From positions 124,001 to 188,000 of the forward strand of contig NZ_VDLV01000003.1 of NCBI RefSeq assembly GCF_013608025.1: a stretch of 64,000 bases of DNA, in the 5' to 3' direction. Made by a program: the position numbers and the translations under genes. Positions 57,189 through 64,000 of the stretch are shown here, in pieces. Position 1 is the stretch's first letter; each line of letters starts with the position of its first letter. The stretch is from Pseudomonas brassicacearum subsp. neoaurantiaca. GTDB taxonomy: Bacteria; Pseudomonadota; Gammaproteobacteria; Pseudomonadales; Pseudomonadaceae. The notes under the pieces were generated by a model. The model did not search any database. It was not told the DNA's origin and was given only the letters and a program-made list of their open reading frames with translations.

Positions 57189-57407
57189 ACACCTCAGATT
57201 TGGGCGCCATCATAGCGCCCGATTGAGGTGTCCAAAATCATTAGGCCAGTTCAGCTTGCTCGCGATAGCGGTGGATCAGCTACGTAGATGTTGACTGGCC
57301 TGCCGCCATCGCGAGCAAGCTCGCTCCCACAGGGTCTGTGTATGGAGGTAATTAGCGACAACCACCAAAACCCGCTATCTTCGCCGCCATTCAAAACGAG
57401 GGGCGGT

Positions 57408-58274
57408 ATGGGCTATCTACTTTTTGTGACCTTGATCCAGGCATTTTCCTTCAGCCTGATCGGCGAGTACCTGGCGGGGCATGTCGACAGTTATTTCGCG
57501 GTGCTGGTGCGCGTCGTGCTGGCGGGACTGGTGTTCATTCCCCTGACGCGCTGGCGTCAGGTCGAGCCATCGTTCATGCGTGGCATGTTGCTGATCGGCG
57601 CTCTGCAGTTTGGCGTGACCTACGTCTGCCTCTATCTGAGTTTCCGAGTGCTGACCGTGCCGGAAGTGCTGCTGTTTACCATCCTTACGCCGCTGCACGT
57701 GACCTTGATCGAAGACGCCCTCAATCGTCGCTTCAATCCGTGGGCCTTGATCGCGGCGCTGGTGGCAGTGGCTGGCGCGGCGGTGATTCGCTACGACCGG
57801 ATCAACCCGGATTTCTTCATGGGCTTCTTGCTGCTGCAACTCGCCAACTTCACCTACGCGGCCGGGCAGGTGTTGTACAAGCACTTGGTGGCGCGTCACC
57901 CAAGCGACCTGCCGCATTATCGGCGTTTCGGTTATTTCTACCTCGGCGCGCTGATGGTGGCGTTGCCGGCGTTCCTGCTGTTCGGCAAGGCTGATTTCTG
58001 GCCGGAGGCGCCGTTGCAATGGGGCGTGCTGGTCTTCCTCGGGCTGGTCTCCACCGCGTTGGGGCTGTACTGGTGGAACAAAGGTGCCTGCCTGGTCAAC
58101 GGCGGCACGCTGGCAGTGATGAACAACCTGCACGTGCCGGTGGGGCTGCTGGTGAACCTGCTGATCTGGAACCAGCACGAGGCGCTGGGGCGGTTGCTGC
58201 TGGGTGGGTCGGTGATTTTGGCGGCGGTGTGGATCAGTCGGTTGGGGGTACGCCAATCTCAGCCTTCACCCTAA
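57408..58274 (+). CDS. DMT-family transporter (EamA domains)
   Basis: 288 residues from ATG 57408, with GAGGGGCGG upstream; a longer frame runs back through the REP. Ten membrane helices in two EamA repeats: IQAFSFSLIGEYLAGHVDSYFAVLVRVVLAGLVFIPL and FLLLQLANFTYAAGQVLYKHLVARHP. It may export amino acids or carboxylates. It lies just after the IS-split REPIN, whose insertion leaves its ribosome site intact. Confidence 0.88.
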   Translation: MGYLLFVTLIQAFSFSLIGEYLAGHVDSYFAVLVRVVLAGLVFIPLTRWRQVEPSFMRGMLLIGALQFGVTYVCLYLSFRVLTVPEVLLFTILTPLHVTLIEDALNRRFNPWALIAALVAVAGAAVIRYDRINPDFFMGFLLLQLANFTYAAGQVLYKHLVARHPSDLPHYRRFGYFYLGALMVALPAFLLFGKADFWPEAPLQWGVLVFLGLVSTALGLYWWNKGACLVNGGTLAVMNNLHVPVGLLVNLLIWNQHEALGRLLLGGSVILAAVWISRLGVRQSQPSP

Positions 58275-58275
58275 C

Positions 58276-58373
58276 CCCTGTGGGAGCGAGCTTGCTCGCG
58301 ATGGCGCACTATCAGTCAGCATCTATGTTTCTGACACACCGCTATCGCGAGCAAGCTCGCTCCCACAGGGGAA
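58276..58373. repeat. REPIN, family B
   Basis: Inverted pair of family B copies immediately after the EamA gene. Confidence 0.9.
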
Positions 58374-58384
58374 TCGGGTTGGCT

Positions 58385-58990
58385 TCAGACCACCTGCTTC
58401 TGCGGCTCCGGCAGGTGACTCGCCCCCAGCACCGCCGGCAGCAACCCCGCCCGCAGATCCGTGCCGCTCGGCTGCTGGTACAGGCCCAAGCCGAATTCCG
58501 GCATCACCGCCAGCAGGTAATCGAAAATATCCCCTTGGATGCGCTCGTAGTCGGCCCACACGGTGGTGCCGGTGAAGCAGTAGATTTCCAGAGGAATGCC
58601 TTGGGCGGTGGTTTGTAGCTGGCGGACCATGCAGGTCATGTTCGGCTGGATCTCGGGATGGCTTTTCAGATAGGCCAGGGCATAGGCGCGGAACGTGCCC
58701 AGGTTGGTCATGCGCCGACGGTTGGCCGACATGGCCGCGACGTTGCCCTGGGCCTCGTTCCAGGCCTTGAGCTCGGCCTGTTTGCGGCCCATATAGTCAG
58801 TCAGCAGGCGAACCTGGGACAGGCGCTGTTCTTCCTCGTCGTGCAGGAAACGCACGCCACTGGCGTCGATGAACAGGCTGCGCTTGATCCGCCGTCCACC
58901 GGATTGCTGCATTCCGCGCCAGTTCTTGAACGACTCGGACATCAAGCGCCAGGTCGGGATCGAGACGATGGTCTTGTCGAAATTCTGCAC
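58385..58990 (-). pseudogene. Truncated mechanosensitive channel gene (YbdG/MscS family), C-terminal half
   Basis: About 200 codons remain. They begin VQNFDKTIVSIPTWRLMSES and continue GGRRIKRSLFIDASGVRFLHDEEEQ, RRMTNLGTFRAYALAYLKSHP and LEIYCFTGTTVWADYERIQGDIFDYLLAVMPEFG, the cytoplasmic C-terminal domain of YbdG-type channels. The family is about 400-430 residues; the membrane helices and pore are missing. The frame continues upstream for 23 codons of unrelated sequence to an ATG at 59059. The break at about 58,990 coincides with the start of AT-richer accessory DNA. Confidence 0.85.
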
Positions 58991-59543
58991 GTGTGAACTT
59001 AGACTCTGAATGGACATGCAAAACCTATACAAATCAGCTGTTTGAGATTTTTTGTCCATTGTCCATTTTTCCTCAAGACGATGGACAGCCTGCCATCCCG
59101 CAACCCACGCAGTCCCATAATCCTCGATCCCACCAGGCCCCTCACGACCCTTGCAGGTAGACCCAGAGCTGCTGCTCCATCAAAGATTCCCAAGTAATTA
59201 TATTTGAGAACAAGGAGCCTGATATGGCACTCATCCCTCATATGAATTATCAGCATTTCACGAAAAGCAAAAAGATTGGGAGATATGGTTTCACCAAGAG
59301 GCTGATTTGATCGTGTGAATTGTCGGTCACCCGCCCATGGCGTGGTGATCGGCGTTTTCACCGTTTGGCCTGCTGCAGCGTAGTCTCTGGCCGGTTCGAA
59401 CGGTATCGGCTGATGCCTATGTGCGCTAGTTCGCACGGCATGGCTTTACGTCATTCATAACGGTCAATCAGGACGCCCATCGGGCCCAGTAAGATCAAGC
59501 TGTAAACTCAAAAAATGCACTGTAAACCTCCATGCTTTACAGA
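58991..59543. other. Gene-poor edge of accessory island
   Basis: No convincing gene. Features seen: TGTCCAT twice in tandem (59053-59066) and ATGGACA in inverse (59081-59087); CTGTAAAC at 59500 and 59520, and CTTTACAG near 59535 in inverse; a possible 28-codon peptide at 59224. A 145-codon minus-strand frame across 58999-59436 has no ribosome site or known pattern. Confidence 0.55.
59224..59310 (+). CDS. Possible 28-residue basic peptide
   Basis: ATG with a strong AAGGAG site 6 bases upstream, then MALIPHMNYQHFTKSKKIGR and eight more residues, ending at TGA. Nine residues are Lys, Arg or His. It may be a remnant of a longer gene. The evidence is only the ribosome site. Confidence 0.25.
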   Translation: MALIPHMNYQHFTKSKKIGRYGFTKRLI

Positions 59544-59822
59544 TCATTTTTTTGGTTTACCCCCCTCCCATGATGACCTGTGCCTGTGCCTGGCTAGCAG
59601 TCCAGACAAGCGTCTGATCGCGCCCGCGCTAGTGCGGGGAAAGCCCTGAGTCATGGCGCCGTGCAACGAGTACCGCTCAAACAGCGAGCGATAGAACCCA
59701 ATCAGCACCTCTTCGGCATTGGGCTCCAGGAGCTCGGAAGCACCGAAACGGAAAATCTCATATCCCACCAGCCTCAGAGCCCTGTCCACGCCTACCGCTG
59801 CAGTAGGTGGTGACGGGGCGAG
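59544..59822 (-). pseudogene. C-terminal remnant of an unrecognised gene
   Basis: A 92-codon open stretch without a proper start (the first likely codon is GTG 59789). DRALRLVGYEIFRFGASELL and VLIGFYRSLFERYSLHG look like the C-terminal tail of large nuclease- or helicase-type proteins that end in G-Y-E-x-F-R-F-G. The N-terminal part is missing, as a stop lies just upstream, so it is probably a leftover of an earlier defence gene. Identity uncertain. Confidence 0.4.
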
Positions 59823-59954
59823 TTATGGCAGCTGGTTGCATTCCCGAGCGACCTTCGTTCTGCTGCTCTCGGTGATCGAACGCCGAGCTCCGGCTTGACG
59901 ATATCGGGGATGTCGTAAAGCTTGAACTTTAAAAATATCAAAGCATTTATAGAG

Positions 59955-60848
59955 TCAGAATGAATCATAGATATCAGCAAACATTTTTCCGAGTAGATAT
60001 TTGTTGTAGTTGGTGCGATCAAATCTCAATAGTTCGGATTCATTAAACGAAAGGCCAAGTTGCGTGTTTATCTTGGCTTCTTCAAGATTTCTTTTCGCGA
60101 TGAAGAAGTCAATGGCTTCCATCAACAGTATGTCATACCGTTCATTCACTATGAACGTCTTGAGAGAATTCTGAGATTTTTCACACTCGTCCGGGGCGCA
60201 TGCAATGATTTTTACTTTATCGCTGTCGCCAGTGATAGCATCAGAAAGACCAGCAGGGTTTCCTGAGTTGGAGAGTTGGAATTTAATTTGTTCGTCATCA
60301 AATAGCGGGTTCAGGTGCGGGCTCTTGAAAAAGTCTTTCTTTCCTTTTAGGCTGGAGTTGCAACTTGAGCAGCTTGGAACGAGATTGTATAGGGTTAACG
60401 CAAGGTGCGGATATTGATCCTTATAAAAGAAGTGATCCAGCGTAGGTCGGAATGAGCCTCCCTTAGTTTTTATGGTGAACGCATAGGCATGGTTGCAATA
60501 TGGACAGATTCTTGTCTTGGATTTTTTGCATAATGCATAAGCATTCCATTGCCCATATTTGCTGATAAATTTGTCGTAATTAAATATTTGCTCAAGCTCT
60601 TCCATGAAGAGAGTTTTACGATCACCTAATTCTTTAGAGTAAGATTCTAGAATTTCAATGCTTTTCAGCAAGTCTGAAAGCTTGGAGGAAACTACGAGCT
60701 CTCTTGTGCTATATACAAAATAAAATGCCGGTTTTTTGGGCCCGCACTCATTGAATTGAGAATCAATAAAGTCCTGAATGATCTTGTTGTGATATTTGGC
60801 GTGGTCATCTTCTGCTGCTTTCCAGTTATCACGTATAGCAGCTATCAA
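59955..60848 (-). CDS. HNH endonuclease, PtuB-like effector of a Septu-type system
   Basis: 297 residues starting at TTG 60848, which has a strong GGAGG site 6 bases upstream; the TTG overlaps the stop of the ATPase gene (TTGA). The HNH zinc nuclease has CPYC (115-118), LDHF (His139) in FRPTLDHFFYKDQYPHL, Asn155 and CSSCN (160-164). The N-terminal 100 residues are helical and may contact the ATPase. In Septu systems an HNH protein (PtuB) works with an ABC-type ATPase (PtuA) to degrade nucleic acid on phage infection. The pairing here fits, but the divergent HNH core leaves room for a related system. Confidence 0.75.
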   Translation of the reverse strand: MIAAIRDNWKAAEDDHAKYHNKIIQDFIDSQFNECGPKKPAFYFVYSTRELVVSSKLSDLLKSIEILESYSKELGDRKTLFMEELEQIFNYDKFISKYGQWNAYALCKKSKTRICPYCNHAYAFTIKTKGGSFRPTLDHFFYKDQYPHLALTLYNLVPSCSSCNSSLKGKKDFFKSPHLNPLFDDEQIKFQLSNSGNPAGLSDAITGDSDKVKIIACAPDECEKSQNSLKTFIVNERYDILLMEAIDFFIAKRNLEEAKINTQLGLSFNESELLRFDRTNYNKYLLGKMFADIYDSF

Positions 60849-62383
60849 TTTCCACCTCCATGACGATTTGTTATATTGAGCACCTCGGCCTTAATGATGG
60901 GGTTGTCGATGCTTTCAATCACGAATCTATCAATTTCACTTACATGCCCTGATTTTATGGATTCGACTGCGGACTTTATCTTTGCAGATGCGAATTCTCC
61001 AATGGTTTTGGCGCCGAAGGAATGAGTAAGCAACGTGTGTAAAGGAGCCGCAAATGCGCTGGGTGCATCACTCTCACCAAGACATTCCATTCGGCAAACG
61101 AATTGCTTAGGAATATCAGTTGCAAGCAAGGGTGAGTGTGTGGCAATGATCAACTGAAGAGACACAATTCCTTCTCGTTTTTTTAAGCTTGATAACATTC
61201 GATTTAGTTGCTCTATGTACTTGCGCTGCCATTCTAGATGCAAGAACGCATCCCCTTCGTCAATCAAGAGTAGAATTTTCTTCAGTCCTTTTTTTGAATA
61301 TGATGCTACTGTCTCAGAAATGAGTGCAAGTTGCGCAATAACAGCAAATTGTCCGGAGCTCATATTTTGGAAGCCAACATCGAAAAAACGATCAAGATTT
61401 GATGGTTTTAAAATGGATGAGTCTTCAAATGGCTCTAGGGCGATTTCCGAATACGCTAAACTGCCAAGTTTGATTTCTGCAGAGCGTTGTTTCATGAAAA
61501 ATTCAAGGGATTCTATGTCGCCTAGACACTCTGCTGTCCTTGGGGGCTGATCACCCAAGAACCACCGGTCACGTAATCCCATGGCATCAAAAATTATGAA
61601 GCGTATGACTTTTTCATTTTTTCGGATGTTTTTAATTAGATGGTTGATTACAGCAAGTAGGGCAAATAGTTTATGTTCGGTTGTGGCTTGCGAAGCAAGT
61701 CGGCGATAAAGCTTGCCTGCGGAATCGTCAATAACCTTTTTTTTAGATTTTTCTTGTTCTAGTTGGTGTTGCTCTTGGGCTTCCATTGACTCAATTGAGG
61801 TGATGGATTCTAATGTCATGAGCGATTTGATTGGACGACTCTCGTCTAGAAGGTTAAATAGCTCGGGAAATATATCCATAAACGAAGTGGGAATGTCCTC
61901 TTTATTCGGGTAAGGTCGCACCAGCAGAACGTCCACAAGGGATTTGCATACTTCCCTTACATTTATTCTGCTTACAGCATATATCTTAGGGGAAATATTG
62001 AATTCTGCGAGAATGTCTGCGTGAGGGCGTAAATCAAATGCTGAAAGTGATTCGCCCCATTTTGGCGATATATCCACGAAGTTTCTAGTTGCATGAGGGC
62101 GGCGACCTGATTGTATTGGTGCGTAATAAATTACTCCCCACTTGCTGCGCATTTCTGCAAACGACAAGCTTTTTCCGTTATCGAGATAGATGTCGCAGCA
62201 ATAAGGGTCTCTTCTGGATGAGGGAAGAAATTGTCTAATTATTTTTCTGAATATGGATGTTTTGCCAGAACCGTTATTTCCGATAATTAGCGATATTGAA
62301 TCGACGTCAAAGATATTTGGTGTGCCTTCAGGTGCAAGGTTTAGGCTAATTACTCTTTCATCTACTTCGATCTTGCTTATCAT
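60845..62383 (-). CDS. ABC-type AAA ATPase, PtuA-like
   Basis: 512 residues from ATG 62383 (a GTG two codons earlier is possible). Counting from that GTG, Walker A is GNNGSGKT (37-44), the Q-loop region YAPIQSGRR is near 93, the ABC-type signature is NMSSGQFAV (342-350), Walker B ILLLIDEGDAFLH (372-384) and the H-loop IATHSP (415-420). A helical, charged insertion with QHQLEQEKSKKK (about 208-218) resembles the SMC/OLD-like arm. This is the form of PtuA and related defence ATPases. Codons are AT-richer than in the chromosome core, supporting horizontal transfer. Translationally coupled to the HNH gene. Confidence 0.78.
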   Translation of the reverse strand: MISKIEVDERVISLNLAPEGTPNIFDVDSISLIIGNNGSGKTSIFRKIIRQFLPSSRRDPYCCDIYLDNGKSLSFAEMRSKWGVIYYAPIQSGRRPHATRNFVDISPKWGESLSAFDLRPHADILAEFNISPKIYAVSRINVREVCKSLVDVLLVRPYPNKEDIPTSFMDIFPELFNLLDESRPIKSLMTLESITSIESMEAQEQHQLEQEKSKKKVIDDSAGKLYRRLASQATTEHKLFALLAVINHLIKNIRKNEKVIRFIIFDAMGLRDRWFLGDQPPRTAECLGDIESLEFFMKQRSAEIKLGSLAYSEIALEPFEDSSILKPSNLDRFFDVGFQNMSSGQFAVIAQLALISETVASYSKKGLKKILLLIDEGDAFLHLEWQRKYIEQLNRMLSSLKKREGIVSLQLIIATHSPLLATDIPKQFVCRMECLGESDAPSAFAAPLHTLLTHSFGAKTIGEFASAKIKSAVESIKSGHVSEIDRFVIESIDNPIIKAEVLNITNRHGGGN

Positions 62384-62467
62384 GTCCACGAGCTCATATT
62401 TTATAGAAGACTGTTGAGGAGCGGCGCTCGTAATTTATACTTTTCAATTTCGGATCGTTGATAGTAA

Positions 62468-62797
62468 TTACGTTGCCACAGCCCTAACGGCCTTCTTTAT
62501 GGAAAACTCCTGCTCGCTACCATCATCGAACTTCACGACAAAGCCTTGCGTAGTGCCACCGTGGGGGCCAACCCCACGCGCTATAGTGCGCGCGTAAAAG
62601 GCAATAGGATGTCCTGGTGTTAGCCAGTTGGTCGCTTGGCAATATCGGACGTACAGGTCTTCGAGCAGATCGAATTCAGAGGAGCCTTGAATATCTCCAC
62701 CGCTAACGAGATTTTTGTCACGCATTGCATAAAAAAAGCGCTCCGCCTCCGTCTGGGATGAAAAACGTTGACCTTTGATGACCACTTGGTTTGGCAT
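62468..62797 (-). CDS. DUF3223-like small protein
   Basis: 109 residues from ATG 62797; a longer frame of 139 codons runs upstream but lacks support. The pattern VVIKGQRFSSQTEAERFFYAMRD, EFDLLEDLYVRY, IAFYARTIARGVGPHGGTTQGFVVKFDDGSEQEFSIKKAV matches the DUF3223 fold as I know it from other bacteria, where its role is unknown. It lies between the helicase and the ATPase on the same strand (102 and 84 bases away). It could belong to either system or be independent. Confidence 0.6.
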   Translation of the reverse strand: MPNQVVIKGQRFSSQTEAERFFYAMRDKNLVSGGDIQGSSEFDLLEDLYVRYCQATNWLTPGHPIAFYARTIARGVGPHGGTTQGFVVKFDDGSEQEFSIKKAVRAVAT

Positions 62798-62899
62798 TGT
62801 CGTTCCGCTTCTAGGGTTATTCGGCAAACTCGTCAAACGCTGGAAGACCAAACTCTCCGCGAGCATTACTACACCGCGCACGTCCATTGACTTCCATCA

Positions 62900-64000
62900 T
62901 TACATTTCAGCGACCGCCCATTGCATCAGGCCTTTTTCAAAGGCGGTGAGCTGAAGGCTCTCCACCCGAGGGGCAAGCGATCGTAGTTTTGCCAGCAAAT
63001 CGTTCAGGTGCTCTGATGGCAAAATCAGGTGCTTGATCTTGGTTGAGATCTGAGTGGGAATTCCGTACTCGTCCAGTGCGGTGAGTAGGGGGTCAAGGAA
63101 CATGTTTTCCAGTTGCTCAGCGAAGAAGCTGAAGTCTCCAAGCTCGTATCCGTGTTGCTCCAGCACGTCGAGCTGAATTTTGTGAATCGCCATGATGTCC
63201 TGAGGTAATCTGAAGCACACCATGTTCCTGATGAATTTCAAGCGCAGGTTAATGGATTCACTCGCCGAGACATTCTCCCACCGATTTTCTACCGCTTCGC
63301 TCAGATAGTCCGGCAAGTTTTTCTGATTACGAAGTTCATTGATGTGCCAAGCCAACTGAGAACTGGACGAGATCAGGTAATCCATCAGGTTCTTACCTTC
63401 CAAGATGTAGACCAGCTCACATAAGTAATTCAGTTGGTTCGGCTCAGGAATGCCTTTCCAGCCTAACAACTCATGGCTGTCAGGAAGGTCAGTGATGATC
63501 GTTTTCGCGACCTCGACCTGACGCTCGATAGGGATGTGGCGGTTTTCGATCAAGGTGGCCGGGGACAGCACCGGGTTGGCATACGCTTCCTGGAGACGGC
63601 CTCTCGACATGTCCGTGAGATATTCGTTTTCCAGTTGCATTAATAGGCCGATAGGTGAGGTTTCATCCTGGTGGCCGATCGGGTACTCGACTGTCAGTCC
63701 CTGCTCAATAGGCGGGGCTTCGAGCATAAACACTTTGCCGATGAAGTATTTGTTCATGCGGCCAGCGCGCCCGGAAATGTTCTTGTAGGTAAAGTAGTCG
63801 AACGTCGACGTTTTGAGGCGGCGGTCGTAAATGATGACGTTCTCAGCCGAGGTATTGACGCCCTCGATCATCGTCGATGTGCAGATGATTCGCTTGATGA
63901 CGCCTTCGTTGAACAGCTTGACGATGTATTGCTGCAGCGCGCGAGGCACCCCGCCATGGTGTATTCCGATACCTAGGGCGATCGCCTTGGCAACGTTCCA
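62900..64000 (-). CDS. Superfamily 2 (Ski2-like) helicase, C-terminal part (5' end outside window)
   Basis: About 366 codons are visible; the frame continues beyond the right edge. NVAKAIALGIGIHHGGVPRA, then ICTSTMIEGVNTSAENVIIYD (motif V) and YFTYKNISGRAGRMNKYFIGKVFML (motif VI, with Q replaced by N-I-S-G-R-A-G-R) mark a Ski2/Hel308-like helicase C-terminal domain. A long helical C-terminus follows. In Hachiman systems the helicase HamB has this architecture and follows hamA, which would lie to the right of this window. The assignment is inference from type and neighbours. Confidence 0.75.
   Translation of the reverse strand, partial: WNVAKAIALGIGIHHGGVPRALQQYIVKLFNEGVIKRIICTSTMIEGVNTSAENVIIYDRRLKTSTFDYFTYKNISGRAGRMNKYFIGKVFMLEAPPIEQGLTVEYPIGHQDETSPIGLLMQLENEYLTDMSRGRLQEAYANPVLSPATLIENRHIPIERQVEVAKTIITDLPDSHELLGWKGIPEPNQLNYLCELVYILEGKNLMDYLISSSSQLAWHINELRNQKNLPDYLSEAVENRWENVSASESINLRLKFIRNMVCFRLPQDIMAIHKIQLDVLEQHGYELGDFSFFAEQLENMFLDPLLTALDEYGIPTQISTKIKHLILPSEHLNDLLAKLRSLAPRVESLQLTAFEKGLMQWAVAEM

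Larger units (their letters stand above)
56010..57253 (-). mobile_element. Complete IS3-family insertion sequence (1244 bp)
   Basis: The ends are imperfect inverted repeats matching at 21 of 26 positions (both begin TGAACTGG and reach GGACAC). They are flanked by a 3-bp target duplication GCT (56007-56009 and 57254-57256). Inside are orfA and orfB with a -1 frameshift site between. The gene order, length, duplication size and DDE transposase place it in the IS3 family. It looks intact and recent, as both genes are open. The specific subgroup was not determined. Confidence 0.95.
55993..57333. repeat. REPIN of family B split by the IS3-family element
   Basis: The left fragment CCTGTGGGAGCGAGCT ends at 56009. 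The remainder resumes at 57254 with GCTTGCTCGCGATAGCGG and ends with the inverse arm at 57333. Removing the element and one GCT restores a normal family B REPIN. Confidence 0.92.

Noticed and set aside
58999..59436. 145-codon minus-strand frame at the island edge
   Set aside because: No ribosome site, mixed codon use and no known pattern; it crosses the channel breakpoint region.
59792..60022. 76-codon frame overlapping the end of the HNH gene
   Set aside because: It overlaps the real nuclease gene in another frame and lacks a ribosome site.

Overview
The window looks like the chromosome of a fluorescent pseudomonad (Pseudomonas fluorescens species complex). The evidence is the high-GC coding bias, the gene order bamC-MBL hydrolase-purC-tRNA-Ser, the rnd-ycgL-dehydrogenase run, aceK, hrpA, a phosphate-type porin, and about eighteen intergenic REP/REPIN repeats of two families typical of this group. 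Everything was read from sequence alone, with no database search.

Layout. 1-2300: the end of bamC, a metallo-beta-lactamase-fold hydrolase, purC and tRNA-Ser(CGA) with its terminator. 2300-11600: regulators and small metabolic genes, including a chemoreceptor with a likely FliA promoter, a PhyH oxygenase, a cupin, an AraC and two LysR regulators, a CHMI-type isomerase and a glutamine-synthetase-like gamma-glutamyl ligase. 11700-19350: eptA (lipid A phosphoethanolamine transferase), a methyltransferase, rnd-ycgL, a 2-hydroxyacid dehydrogenase, a nitroreductase, a YcgN-type protein and an M61-like protein without its zinc motif. 19500-27100: small housekeeping and conserved unknown genes, and oligopeptidase B. 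27300-31050: an MFS transporter followed by the overlapping pxpABC (5-oxoprolinase) operon. 31150-41650: a MoxR ATPase/VWA pair, a DUF2442-HTH fusion, a DUF748 protein, cysK, lpxO, two EamA exporters and aceK. 41990-50300: hrpA, a KAS III enzyme, a porin and a COG3146 acyltransferase-like protein. 50480-55820: an ABC exporter, ppiA, an alpha/beta hydrolase, a LysR regulator, a small secreted protein and azoR. 56010-57253: a complete IS3-family element sitting inside a REPIN.

From about 58,990 to the right edge the window enters accessory DNA. The C-terminal half of a YbdG-type mechanosensitive channel gene ends abruptly. It is followed by a gene-poor edge, a gene remnant and AT-rich genes: an ABC-type ATPase and an HNH nuclease translationally coupled to each other (a Septu/PtuAB-like pair), a DUF3223-like protein, and the C-terminal part of a Ski2-like helicase that may be Hachiman HamB. 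This is probably an anti-phage defence island, and it is the most interesting part of the window.

Shared themes. eptA and lpxO both remodel lipid A. pxpABC with the MFS transporter forms a likely 5-oxoproline salvage unit. The REPINs fall almost only between genes, and several show rearrangement: a nested hybrid, a fused palindrome and an IS-interrupted copy.
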